In this document: in pieces, positions 1 to 8,341 of the stretch
How the letters are laid out: each line of letters opens with the position of its first letter
How positions within the stretch are numbered: position 1 is the stretch's first letter
NCBI RefSeq assembly: GCF_023698535.1
Contig: NZ_JALJCL010000022.1
Coordinates: forward strand, 1-40,144
DNA length: 40,144 nt
Reading direction: 5' to 3'
Origin: Halorientalis regularis
GTDB taxonomy: Archaea > Halobacteriota > Halobacteria > Halobacteriales > Haloarculaceae
The notes under the pieces: model-generated
The model's database searches: none
Told to the model about the DNA's origin: nothing
The model's input: the letters and a program-made list of their open reading frames with translations, nothing else
Translations under genes and position numbers: made by a program

Positions 1-2
1 GC

Positions 3-95
3 TTCGCCGTGCGAGCGCGTTCGTGGTTCCGTGAGTTCCGAGAAATCGCTCTGATGTGTGTCGTCTATAACATCAAGCGGGCTGTGAAACAGTGA
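3..95 (+). CDS. IS5-family transposase, C-terminal tail only (partial at window start)
   Basis: An open frame from base 3 ends at a TGA at 93-95. It encodes about 30 residues with the run EFREIALMCVVYNIKRAVKQ, which resembles the C-terminus of haloarchaeal IS5-family transposases, the helix just after the catalytic Glu region. The rest of the gene lies outside the window, so intactness cannot be judged. It marks an insertion sequence immediately upstream of the glycan-locus genes. The call rests on recognising a short C-terminal motif, so it is moderately confident. Confidence 0.6.
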   Translation, partial: FAVRARSWFREFREIALMCVVYNIKRAVKQ

Positions 96-240
96 ATTCC
101 ATCGCAGTATGGCGATTCAACACAGCCCCACAACGGGACAGCATCTCCAGGCGAAGATACGGAAGTCGGTGCTTTCACGCGGAGCGATCTCAATCCACGT
201 CTCCGATTTATTTTTTACTGATCGAGTTCTTCGCGTCTCC

Positions 241-1218
241 ATGGACACACTTCCGAGTGTCAGCGGGATGCGTGACGCTCTTCGAGACCCGTCGGTCGCG
301 TTCAACAAACTGCGGCAAATAAACCGGCGGATGAACGAAGCGCTCTACGCCGACAGATTCGGAGAGGGTTTCGACGTGATGTCTGCCGACTGGGACAACC
401 TCATCATTCTGGACGGCTGCCGCTACGATGTCTTCGAGGCGGAGAACGATCTGGACGGAGACCTGTCCCCTATCGTCTCCCAGGGAGGCCACAGCGAGGA
501 GTTCATGCGAAAGACCTTCGACGGACGCCAGTTCCACGACACCGTGTATATCACCGCGAACCCGTATATCGAAAAACAAAGCGACGATATCTTCTTCACT
601 ATCCGGACGACCTACGACGAGTCGGACCAGAGCGGAAAGATGCGTCTGCCCGAGGACGTAGCCGAACTCGCGTTGAATACGTTCGACGAGTTCGACGACA
701 AACGGTACATCGTTCACTTCATGCAGCCAAACAATCCGTACGTCGGCCCCAAAGCGGCGGAACTACGGGCACGTGTGACCGAAAGCGAGGACGTCATCTT
801 CACCGAGATGGAATCACCCAGTGCGTCGGACCTGCCGAAATCCGGCAGAATCGTCCAGCACCTCCGGCGAGCGCTCAAGCGTGGGTACATAACTCGTGAC
901 GAAATGCTGGACGTTTACAGGGAGAACCTCGGAATCGTGCTGGACCACGCCAGGGAGGTGATGTCTGAACTCGGTGGGAAGACGGTGATCACGGCAGACC
1001 ACGGTGATATGTTCGGGGAACGACTGCCACCACTGTATCTGCGTGAGTACTCCCACTGGCGACATACGTACGCCGACGAACTCAGGAACGTTCCGTGGCT
1101 GGTCGTGGAATCGGAGCAGCGACGTTCAGTTACGGCCGAAGAACCGATCGAGTACGAGAATATGGCGACCAGCCACCTCGAGGGGCATCTGGAAGCGATG
1201 GGATATCTCAGCGACTGA
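241..1218 (+). CDS. Alkaline phosphatase/sulfatase-superfamily protein
   Basis: This encodes about 325 aa from the ATG at 241. An in-frame ATG at 109 would add 44 residues that look unlike the acidic family core, so the later start is preferred. Two superfamily landmarks are visible. The first is an N-terminal metal/nucleophile strand, NLIILDGCRYDVF. The second is a C-terminal metal-binding motif, TADHGDMFGE, followed by a His-rich turn (YSHWRHTYADELRNVPWLV). Such proteins are frequent in haloarchaeal surface-glycan loci and may hydrolyse or transfer sulfate or phosphate esters, but the substrate cannot be read from the sequence. No signal peptide or membrane helix is visible, so a cytoplasmic or peripheral location is inferred. 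The neighbours (ABC exporter, FkbM methyltransferase, epimerase) support a role in glycan or N-glycan modification. Confidence 0.75.
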   Translation: MDTLPSVSGMRDALRDPSVAFNKLRQINRRMNEALYADRFGEGFDVMSADWDNLIILDGCRYDVFEAENDLDGDLSPIVSQGGHSEEFMRKTFDGRQFHDTVYITANPYIEKQSDDIFFTIRTTYDESDQSGKMRLPEDVAELALNTFDEFDDKRYIVHFMQPNNPYVGPKAAELRARVTESEDVIFTEMESPSASDLPKSGRIVQHLRRALKRGYITRDEMLDVYRENLGIVLDHAREVMSELGGKTVITADHGDMFGERLPPLYLREYSHWRHTYADELRNVPWLVVESEQRRSVTAEEPIEYENMATSHLEGHLEAMGYLSD

Positions 1219-1364
1219 ACGAGCCCTCTTCGAAAACGCTGTCAAGGTGTGCTCCCCCTGGCGGGTTTTCTAAGCTCCATTTGATTATGCTGTTGGGGGA
1301 TAAACTGTCCGCGAAGGGTGCGGTATTAGACGATTAGCAGCGATGAATTAAGTTAGCAGTACGG

Positions 1365-3170
1365 TCAGTGTTTTGACTGTATTGAATACAACTCGGCATA
1401 TTGGCCATCTTGAGCGATCAGATCCTCATGGGTGCCGGATTCGATGATCTCACCACCGTCGACTGTGTAGATTCGATCGGCATTTTGGACGGTCGATAAC
1501 CGATGTGCAATACTGAGAACAGCGTACTCACTGTCCATTTGTTCGATAGCCTCTTGAACTTGCTTTTCTAAGTTCGAGTCGAGATCACTCGTTGCCTCGT
1601 CGAGAACGAGCACGTCGGCGTCTTTCAAGAGGGTCCGTGCGATAGCGACACGTTGACGTTGCCCTCCTGAAAGACGCACGCCCTCGTCACCGAGTTGGGT
1701 GTCATAGCCGTCAGGTAAATCATCGAAGAACTCGTCGAGCTTTGCGATTTCACAGACTCGATCAAGTTCTTGTCGAGACACGTCCTGGGTAGCTATCGTG
1801 AGGTTGTACCGAAGTGACGCGTTGAATACATAGGGATTTTGTCGCACGACCGCAATGCGCGAGCGCCATTCGTCAATGTGCATCTCGTGAATCGATCGCC
1901 CATTGGCACGGATCCTCCCGGAGTCAGGTTCGTACATCCGTGCGAGCAACGAGACGATAGTTGATTTACCGGCCCCAGACTGACCGACAAACCCGATGAA
2001 CTCTCCCTTCTCGAATTCGAAAGAAAGGCCGTCGAGGGCGTCCTCTTCCTGACCCGCATAGGAGAACCGCACATCGTCGAACTCGATGGTTCGAACCTCG
2101 TCAGGGACTAGTTCCGAATCTACTGTAGGTTCGCTGTTCTTTTCGAGTTCGTGTATGAACTCCTGACTACGAATCAAGTGTGGAAGATTGTTCTCGATTT
2201 GGTATAGCTTCGAGTTCAATCCACTCGCTTTCGGCCCCAATCGAAACATCGCGAACAAAAAGACACCGAGCGTTCCAAGCGACATCTGAGCGAACGTGAT
2301 TGCCAAGTAGATGAGAACGAACACAGAGATGGCAGTCAATAAATTGTAAAAGTTTTTTATCGCCTGTTGGTTTCGCTGTTGCCGAATGATCGAATCTGCG
2401 TACTTTTCCAACTCCTTCGTAAAATTGTCAAATATTTTGTTTTTAATCCCGAATAATTTTGTATCCCGTATACCTTGGGTCCCAGCCTGTGCAGTCTGGT
2501 GAACGCCCTCATTTGCGTCCGCCACCTTATCACCCAGTCGATAACCGGATTCCACTAGGTGTCGAAATAGCAAAGAAAATCCTCCCAGGAACAGTAATGC
2601 GAATAACGTCAGTTTCGGAGCGAGAATAAATGCGACGCCGAGATACACAAGCGCCAGGAATCCTTGTTCGACAAAATTGACCACGAACTTAATCACCTGG
2701 CCCGCATACTCCGATTGCGTGACGATAGCATTTAGGATGTCATCGGATCCTTCGCGGTCAAAGTACTCGATCTTTGCATCAAGCGCATTTTCGAAGGACT
2801 GCGACTGAATCTCTCTCGTATAGTCGACCATCAGTGCTTCTCGAAGCCACCTGACGACGAAGGTTAGTGTCCACCGGACCGTCAACACGAGACTCACACC
2901 AGCGACGACGAACCCGAGCGTTAACGGGACACCAAGAACATTAAATGCGGACACGAACAATCTCATCATCCCATTGGCCTCCTGTGTCGGATCACCGGAA
3001 GTTTGCACGATCTCCACAATAGGGAGGATAAAACTCAAACCGACGCCCTCTAATAGCGCGGCGAAGACTCCACCGACGATGATCGCAACAGTAAGAACCG
3101 GTCTGAACTTCGCAACTCGTAACAAGCCGCGGAGTTTTTGACGACGACCGATATCCTCGGCCTCACTCAT
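1365..3170 (-). CDS. ABC-type exporter, fused membrane and ATPase domains (lipid/glycan flippase type)
   Basis: A 601-aa half-transporter with the usual exporter order. Residues about 23-310 form the six-helix transmembrane domain, with hydrophobic stretches near 23-50, 82-105, 160-203 and 275-308. Residues about 360-600 form the nucleotide-binding domain. Visible motifs are Walker A GQSGAGKST (396-404), a Q-loop Gln near 444, signature LSGGQ (500-504), Walker B VLVLDE (520-525) and the H-loop His at 556. All key residues are present, so it should be functional, presumably as a homodimer that flips or exports a lipid-linked glycan or similar amphipath. It diverges from the methyltransferase gene across a short AT-rich gap. 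Membrane-coding parts are richer in AT than the neighbours, suggesting a gene moved within a surface-glycan locus. The family is clear, but the substrate is unknown. Confidence 0.9.
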   Translation of the reverse strand: MSEAEDIGRRQKLRGLLRVAKFRPVLTVAIIVGGVFAALLEGVGLSFILPIVEIVQTSGDPTQEANGMMRLFVSAFNVLGVPLTLGFVVAGVSLVLTVRWTLTFVVRWLREALMVDYTREIQSQSFENALDAKIEYFDREGSDDILNAIVTQSEYAGQVIKFVVNFVEQGFLALVYLGVAFILAPKLTLFALLFLGGFSLLFRHLVESGYRLGDKVADANEGVHQTAQAGTQGIRDTKLFGIKNKIFDNFTKELEKYADSIIRQQRNQQAIKNFYNLLTAISVFVLIYLAITFAQMSLGTLGVFLFAMFRLGPKASGLNSKLYQIENNLPHLIRSQEFIHELEKNSEPTVDSELVPDEVRTIEFDDVRFSYAGQEEDALDGLSFEFEKGEFIGFVGQSGAGKSTIVSLLARMYEPDSGRIRANGRSIHEMHIDEWRSRIAVVRQNPYVFNASLRYNLTIATQDVSRQELDRVCEIAKLDEFFDDLPDGYDTQLGDEGVRLSGGQRQRVAIARTLLKDADVLVLDEATSDLDSNLEKQVQEAIEQMDSEYAVLSIAHRLSTVQNADRIYTVDGGEIIESGTHEDLIAQDGQYAELYSIQSKH

Positions 3171-3273
3171 TGTCAGTGCTTCTAAAGCCCTATTAATAAG
3201 GTCTGCGAGTCGAGAATGCGGCGTCTGATCTGTCCAAATCGTTCATCATGATAAGTGTGCCACTGAGAGAACA

Positions 3274-4113
3274 ATGCCTATAATGGTTCATATTCTTTCT
3301 ACCTCTATGTCCTCGCTTCATGACCGCGCTCTGCGGTCTTATCGACGGGATGGAATCCTACTCACCGGTGTGAAGGCCACTCGGGTGGTTGCCACGATAA
3401 TAATTACCACGCTACAGCTTATGATTTTTCGGGTACAGAACGTTCGAAAGGGCCGGATTTCGACTTTATTCGGTCGATTACGCTCCCCACACCTGTACCG
3501 TATTACGCCGAGCCCGGAGAACCTTTCTAGCTTCCATTACTGGTACGAGCTAAAACGGCCGGACCACCAACGCCGCATTACTGGCGATTATGAGTCGGAA
3601 GTCCTAGAGGTCCTGGCACGCCAGTGCTCTCCCGACAGTGAATTTTGGGAAGTCGGTGCAGGGTATGGCTATCACTCCATGGCTGTCGCCGACCGCGTCG
3701 ACCACGTCCGGAGCTTCGACCCGGACCAGGACAGGCTCTCTCTCCTCGAACGATCGATAGACTACAACGGCTACGACAATTTCACCACTTATCAAACGGA
3801 AGTCGATTCGCTCGACGATTACCTCGATGACGGTCAGCCTGACATCATCCTCATGGATATCGACGGCTGGGAACACGAGGTTATTACCTCCTCACCCGAT
3901 ACTATCGCGGCCGAACCGATTTGGCTCATCGAACTGCATACCGACCAACCTGACGTCCCCGACGAGAAGCTCAACCCACACGAGGTGGTGGAGCATCTCC
4001 AGAACCATGGATACGAGACGGAGGAGTTTGCCCACCGTGGATCCTACGACCCGTTCGGCCGAGAGCGAGACGACCTGAATGCATGGCACGTACTCGCTAC
4101 GCCCACCGAGTAG
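3274..4113 (+). CDS. FkbM-family SAM-dependent methyltransferase
   Basis: A 279-aa protein. In-frame ATGs at 3274, 3283 and 3307 are all possible starts. The N-terminal 60 residues are basic and hydrophobic (a helix around 35-53), perhaps a membrane anchor. The Rossmann methyltransferase core follows: SAM-binding motif I EVGAGYGYH (126-134), an acidic residue ending strand 2 (SFDPDQ, about 147-152), and the FkbM-type acidic motif MDIDGWEHEV (about 195-204). FkbM enzymes O-methylate sugars or polyketides. Here the neighbours point to methylation of a surface glycan or glycolipid sugar. It is transcribed divergently from the exporter gene. The family call is firm and the acceptor is inference. 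Confidence 0.85.
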   Translation: MPIMVHILSTSMSSLHDRALRSYRRDGILLTGVKATRVVATIIITTLQLMIFRVQNVRKGRISTLFGRLRSPHLYRITPSPENLSSFHYWYELKRPDHQRRITGDYESEVLEVLARQCSPDSEFWEVGAGYGYHSMAVADRVDHVRSFDPDQDRLSLLERSIDYNGYDNFTTYQTEVDSLDDYLDDGQPDIILMDIDGWEHEVITSSPDTIAAEPIWLIELHTDQPDVPDEKLNPHEVVEHLQNHGYETEEFAHRGSYDPFGRERDDLNAWHVLATPTE

Positions 4114-4392
4114 ACGGTAGAACACCCTTCTTGAGTCCACGACCCTGTTTTCGCGTTTTGATTCCACAAGAAGACTTGATCAGCGCAGATACCGATTTCT
4201 TCGTCTGGCACGATACTTTTCCAATACTCGACATACCCCTGGAATTGTTCCCGTCCCTGTCTCTTCGAAGAGCATCGTGATCGCTGCCAGTGCCTTTTTT
4301 CAGTCTTCAATCTCGACCGAGTTTGCAATACTGACGCCGAGGGTTTCGAGAGCTCCATACAATATCGAACATATTTCCGAATAGCTACAGGA
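4114..4392. other. Gap with possible decayed coding remnant
   Basis: No convincing gene is present. On the minus strand (about 4150-4300) there is an open stretch containing GYVEYWKSIVPDEEIG, with codon use that looks protein-like but with no proper start and an end merging into the epimerase. It may be a remnant of a deleted glycan-locus gene. I do not recognise a family. Confidence 0.25.
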
Positions 4393-5254
4393 TCACTCTG
4401 ATTCCGACAGCAGACCCCGGATCGAGTCCTCAACCGTCTCGGCCGGTTCCCAGCCCAGTCGATCCAGCGCAGCCGCAGTATCGACTCCGAACTCGCTCAC
4501 TATCGTCTCTCCGCTCCGGGGGTTCTCGACCAGTGCCACCTCTGCCTCGATGCCGCGCTCTTCGCGAGCGATCGACTCCACCAATTCGGCCACCGCCATC
4601 ACGCCCGGGTCCTCGTCGCTGGCGATCTCATACTTCTCGACGCCGGTCTCCCCAGCCGCACGCTGTTCCACCAGCCGCTCGGCGCTCTTGACGAACGCGT
4701 CGGCCACGTCCTTGACGTGGACGAAGTTCCTCGACTGGCTCCCGGGTTCGTAGACCGTCAGCGTCTCGCCAGCCAGCGCCCGGTTCACGAAGAAGTTGAT
4801 CACGGTGCCCTTCGAGACCTCCAGACCGCCCACCTCGTGGCGGCCGTACAGGTTGGAGATCATGAACTGGTGGGCCGGGAAACTCCCGTCGGCGAACGTG
4901 TCGATAGCGCGCTCGCCCAGCACTTTCGTCCGGCCGTACCAGTTCAGCGGGTCCCGCGGGAGGTCGACGGTGATCGGGAACTCCTGGGGGTCGCCGATGA
5001 CGGCCATCGAGAAGGGGAAACACAGCGCCGCACCCGATTTCTTGCAGAACCAGGCGACGTTGTTCGTCCCGGTGACGTTGACCTCGTAGGCCAGGTCCGG
5101 CTTGTCGTCGCAGTCGTCGACGCCGGAGATCGCGGCCAGGTGCAACACCACGTCCGTGCCCGACAGCGCTTCTTCCAGCCGGTCGCGGTTGCGGATGTCG
5201 ACGTGGTCCACCTCGACGTCGTCGATGGTTCGGAGTTCGCCGAGGCGTGTCCCG
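4393..5254 (-). pseudogene. NAD-dependent sugar epimerase/dehydratase (extended SDR), N-terminus missing
   Basis: The readable protein (272 aa from a GTG at 5211) matches the extended-SDR fold of UDP-glucose 4-epimerase-type enzymes. It has LHLAAISGVDD (end of the NAD-binding half), the catalytic pair YGRTK (Tyr and Lys), a SNLYGRHE substrate loop and an RNFVHVKDVADAFV motif. The first about 40-45 residues, which should carry the GxxGxxG dinucleotide-binding loop, are absent. The frame upstream of 5211 stays open only to a TGA near 5266, and no glycine-rich loop is encoded. The truncation lies next to the start of the plasmid-like block, so an insertion or recombination probably removed the 5' end. 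Without the Rossmann loop, activity is unlikely. The family call is firm. Confidence 0.8.
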
Positions 5255-5385
5255 TAATTGGATACTCAACCACAGCCGTCGAACGCAATGTATTCCAAAC
5301 AGCTTTATTTTTATTTTCTTCGATAGAAATAAATGTGCAGGTGCAGCAGTATGTGTCACCGCAATCACCACTCCCCTCCATCATC

Positions 5386-7463
5386 ATGGCAAAAAGCCAG
5401 TCAACAAACGTCCCGCTAGACACCAAAGACGACCAGCTCCCAGTAGCCCCCAACCAACCACAGACCAGCCTTATATCGAAATTAAACCCACCGACACACC
5501 GATCGATCCCGACACGGTCGCTTGCGGGATGGACATCCTCCTGACGGCGCTCCAAGAAGCCAGCCAGACCGGCCTCCGACACACGCTCACGGGATCGGTC
5601 AAACGACCACGCGTCGAATGGTTGCTGGTCAGGGACGGCCGACCGGACGCCCAGATCAGATATCTGGTCGGGTCGGAGTACACGGACTTCCACCCGGACA
5701 TCGAACACGTACTCCGGACGGCACTCCCCAACACCTACGAACTCCGGGGGGTCGAGTGGCACCCTCGACAGGTCCACGAACTGCTCCCGGTCGCACCCGA
5801 CAATGACTGCCATCCGCATCCGGCGATCACGCCGGCCCATCCCTACGTGGCCGGCGTCGAGTATCGCGGCCACGCGAAGCGGCGACCCGACTGGCAGGCA
5901 CCGCTCGCCACGTTCGAGACCATCGTCGACGACGGCCAATCCACCCGCCGCTATAGCGACCGGACCCGTCGCGAGTCGCGCCGCGTGCCACTGGCAACGC
6001 TGATCCAGACGATGCGCGACGCCGACATGTCGGTCGTCTACCAGGCGATCTGTCGACCGTTCCGCGACTGGACGACCGAGCAGCAGTCCTATCTCCAGGA
6101 CCTCCAGGAAGGCAATCAGTGTCTGCTGGACGCGCTGTTCCCCGCACGCGCGAGCAGAAACGAGCCTACCAACCGTCGCCGGAGGAACAGGCCCGCATCG
6201 ACGCGATCAGCAGCCTTGACCCGGCGCGGTCGCTGGTGCTCTCGGCACGGTCGGTCGTCCTCACGCGGAGTGATCCCATCGGCGCGGACCGGATCGCCCG
6301 CGAACTGACCAGTGCGTTCGGGCACGTCGGGAGCCAGTTTCACGAGGTGCGTGGCCACCTCCAGACCGACGACGAACTCCACCCCTGTGACCCGCAGCCG
6401 CCTGGTTCGCAGATCTATCGGGACCACTGTGATCGGGTCCTCTACCCGGCCAGCTACATGCGTCTCACATCGAAACTCCCGACCGTCCCGGTAACCAGTC
6501 GTGGGATCGTCGTCGGCCCGGACGAACTCCCGAACTTCTGTCTGCTGGACGGCGACGGACTCACACCGGACGGGAAACGTACCCTCGGGACCCGGCCACG
6601 CGAACGGACCGGCGTCCCGCTACCAGCCCCCGACGTGCTCGCCCGCTACACCGGCCCAGGGATGGCTCTGGGGATGCCACTGACCCACGACCGACAACCG
6701 TACGGACGGGACCTCTCACTCCCGCCGGCGTATCAGGACCGGCACGTCTTCGTCGGTGGCAACACGGGCGCTGGTAAATCCATCCTCACCGAGAACGCCA
6801 TACTCACGAACGTCAAGGCGACCGCGGGGCCGGACATCCTCATCGACTCGAAGGGCGGTGGCACCGCCGAGGAGTACCTGCGGGCCCACTACGCCCGCTA
6901 CGGCGACCTCGACGACGTCCTCTACTTCGACTGTACGAAGGTGCTGCCGGCGCTGTCCTTTTTCGACATCCGCCCGCTGCTCGACGCGGACGTCCCCCGG
7001 ACCGAAGCGTCGGCCCGGGTAGCCGGCCAGCACGAGGAGATTCTCGAGGGACTCCTCGGTGCAGAGCGCTACGGACGAGCCGCCGACTCGGTGAAGGCCA
7101 TCCGCAACCACGTCAGGGCACTGTTCGATCCCGTCCACGGCGACGACGTGTTCGGCCACGACCATCTCTACGCGACGCTGAGTCGGACGATGGACATGGA
7201 AGCCCCACCCGCGGTCACCGACGATGGCCTCGACGAGTACTTCGAGAGTCTCGTCGAACGGGACCGGGAAATCTTCATGAAGGTACTGAGTGGGGCTGTG
7301 GGCCGTGTCGACACCATCGCAACCGACGGGCGACTCTCGACGATGTTCGATCACACGCCCGCGGACGGCGCGGCCACGTTCGACTTCGCGGACCTGCTCG
7401 ACGAGGATCGAGTGATCGTCTTCGACTTCGGCGGCATGGAGGACCGGGTAAACCACCCCACGT
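5386..7463 (+). pseudogene. HerA/TraG-type ATPase gene, two frameshifts and truncated 3' end
   Basis: This is a paralogue of the intact ATPase gene at 8342-12037, readable only in three frames. The first frame starts at the ATG at 5386 (MAKSQSTNVPL). A shift near 5450-5465 moves to a second frame (from TDQPYIEIKPTD). A second shift near 6140 moves to a third (TREQKRAYQPSPEEQ), which runs to 7543. Matching landmarks include FRDWTTEQQ, TSRGIVVGPDELP, Walker A GGNTGAGKS, the PDILIDSKGGG segment, ALSFFDIR and VIVFDFGG. The similarity stops at 7463, exactly where a MITE-like repeat begins, so the Walker B region and everything C-terminal are lost. The last residues before the stop are encoded by the repeat. 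It was probably a DNA-pumping or conjugation ATPase and is now non-functional. Confidence 0.8.
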
Positions 7464-7573
7464 ATAGTAGAATCTGGAAGTCTTTGCGGGGGTGTCTGCC
7501 GAAGATAGCGTGTCTCGTTGGTTCTCCGAGATCTGCTGAGTGATGTGAGTAGATACTTCTGGAGATTACTATA
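7463..7573. mobile_element. Putative MITE, about 110 bp, imperfect terminal inverted repeats
   Basis: The left end reads tatagtagaatctggaagt and the reverse complement of the right end reads tatagtaatctccagaagt. Most of about 20 positions match, allowing small gaps. It has no coding capacity. It interrupts the first HerA-like gene, which shows no recognisable continuation on the far side, so an adjacent deletion is likely. No clear target duplication could be seen. Confidence 0.5.
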
Positions 7574-7623
7574 ATTTCGCTCGGGGTCAAAGAACCCACT
7601 CGCTCGTTGAGTAGTAGGGTAGT

Positions 7624-7971
7624 TTACTCAGATGGACCCCACCACTCAAGCAGACTGACCTCAGTCACACATGGCCGATGGGTCCGGCCAGTTGGAATCA
7701 AGACCGACCCGAGCCGCGCTCTCGCAATCACCTCCTCAACACCGAGCGTCGATTCGATCCCGTCGAAACACGGCCGACAGTACACCCGGGGAACCCGCCA
7801 CACCGACTCCTCGCCTCGACGCTGTGCATACACTACAATATCCGCACCCACCTGAATCTCACCACCACAGGCGGTACAGTGAACTGTCGTACTCGCGGTA
7901 CCGGGCGTCATGCCGGACAGCCGCTGTTCGATCGCGCGTTGCCGCTCAGTAGACGGTGGACATTCACACAT
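7624..7971 (-). CDS. Small zinc-finger protein of unknown function
   Basis: A 115-aa protein starting MCECPP. It has a central cysteine set, C-T-A-C-G and, about 30 residues later, C-R-P-C, the typical spacing of a treble-clef or zinc-ribbon metal site. A predicted helical N-terminus (STERQRAIEQRL) precedes it. Small CPxCG-like zinc-finger proteins are abundant in haloarchaea and mostly uncharacterised. The gene lies antiparallel between the broken and intact HerA-like ATPase genes, so it probably belongs to the same plasmid-derived module. The codon use fits a real gene. No function is assigned. Confidence 0.65.
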   Translation of the reverse strand: MCECPPSTERQRAIEQRLSGMTPGTASTTVHCTACGGEIQVGADIVVYAQRRGEESVWRVPRVYCRPCFDGIESTLGVEEVIARARLGSVLIPTGRTHRPCVTEVSLLEWWGPSE

Positions 7972-8071
7972 GGTCCACTACTCCGGCCCTGCCACAACTC
8001 TTCATCACAGTCAGTAGCTCGGCAAATACACCTCTCCAACGGACAGCCCCGACCGAATGCGCGTCACATCT

Positions 8072-8341
8072 AGTTTGATATTATTTTTGATAATATAATA
8101 CGGCAGTAAGAGAATTAGAGAAGACATTCTACACATATTAGTATCATATTTGATTCACAGACCGATCGCTTTTCACCCCCGGCCAGTGCAAGCCCCTGAT
8201 ATGAGATTCCACGCTGACTGAGCGCCCGCCATACCAACACCACTGCACCTCCAGCAGACAGCAGTACCCGCTATACGGCACCGACACACACCGACGACCG
8301 ACCAACGAGCGACTGCGAAACCACACACGCTCAACCGAACC
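8072..8341 (+). promoter_or_regulatory. AT-rich promoter and long AC-rich leader before the large ATPase gene
   Basis: Around 8075-8160 the DNA is very AT-rich, with several possible TATA boxes (e.g. gataatataata). The following about 180 bases have an A/C-rich plus strand, no reading frame and no visible Shine-Dalgarno sequence before the ATG at 8342. The broken paralogue also begins after an AT-rich stretch (about 5300-5335) and a shorter leader. A long untranslated leader is unusual for haloarchaea, where leaderless mRNAs dominate. The exact promoter position is inferred. Confidence 0.4.

Noticed and set aside
4628-5939. Overlapping long open frames on both strands across the epimerase and first ATPase gene
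   Set aside because: Translations are Arg/Pro-rich or lack motifs. The epimerase and ATPase frames explain the region.
7574-7620. Possible seventh left-end hairpin (ctcggggtcaa with a weak stem, then cactcgctcg)
   Set aside because: The stem is only about four base pairs and the flank match is partial; too weak to count with the others.
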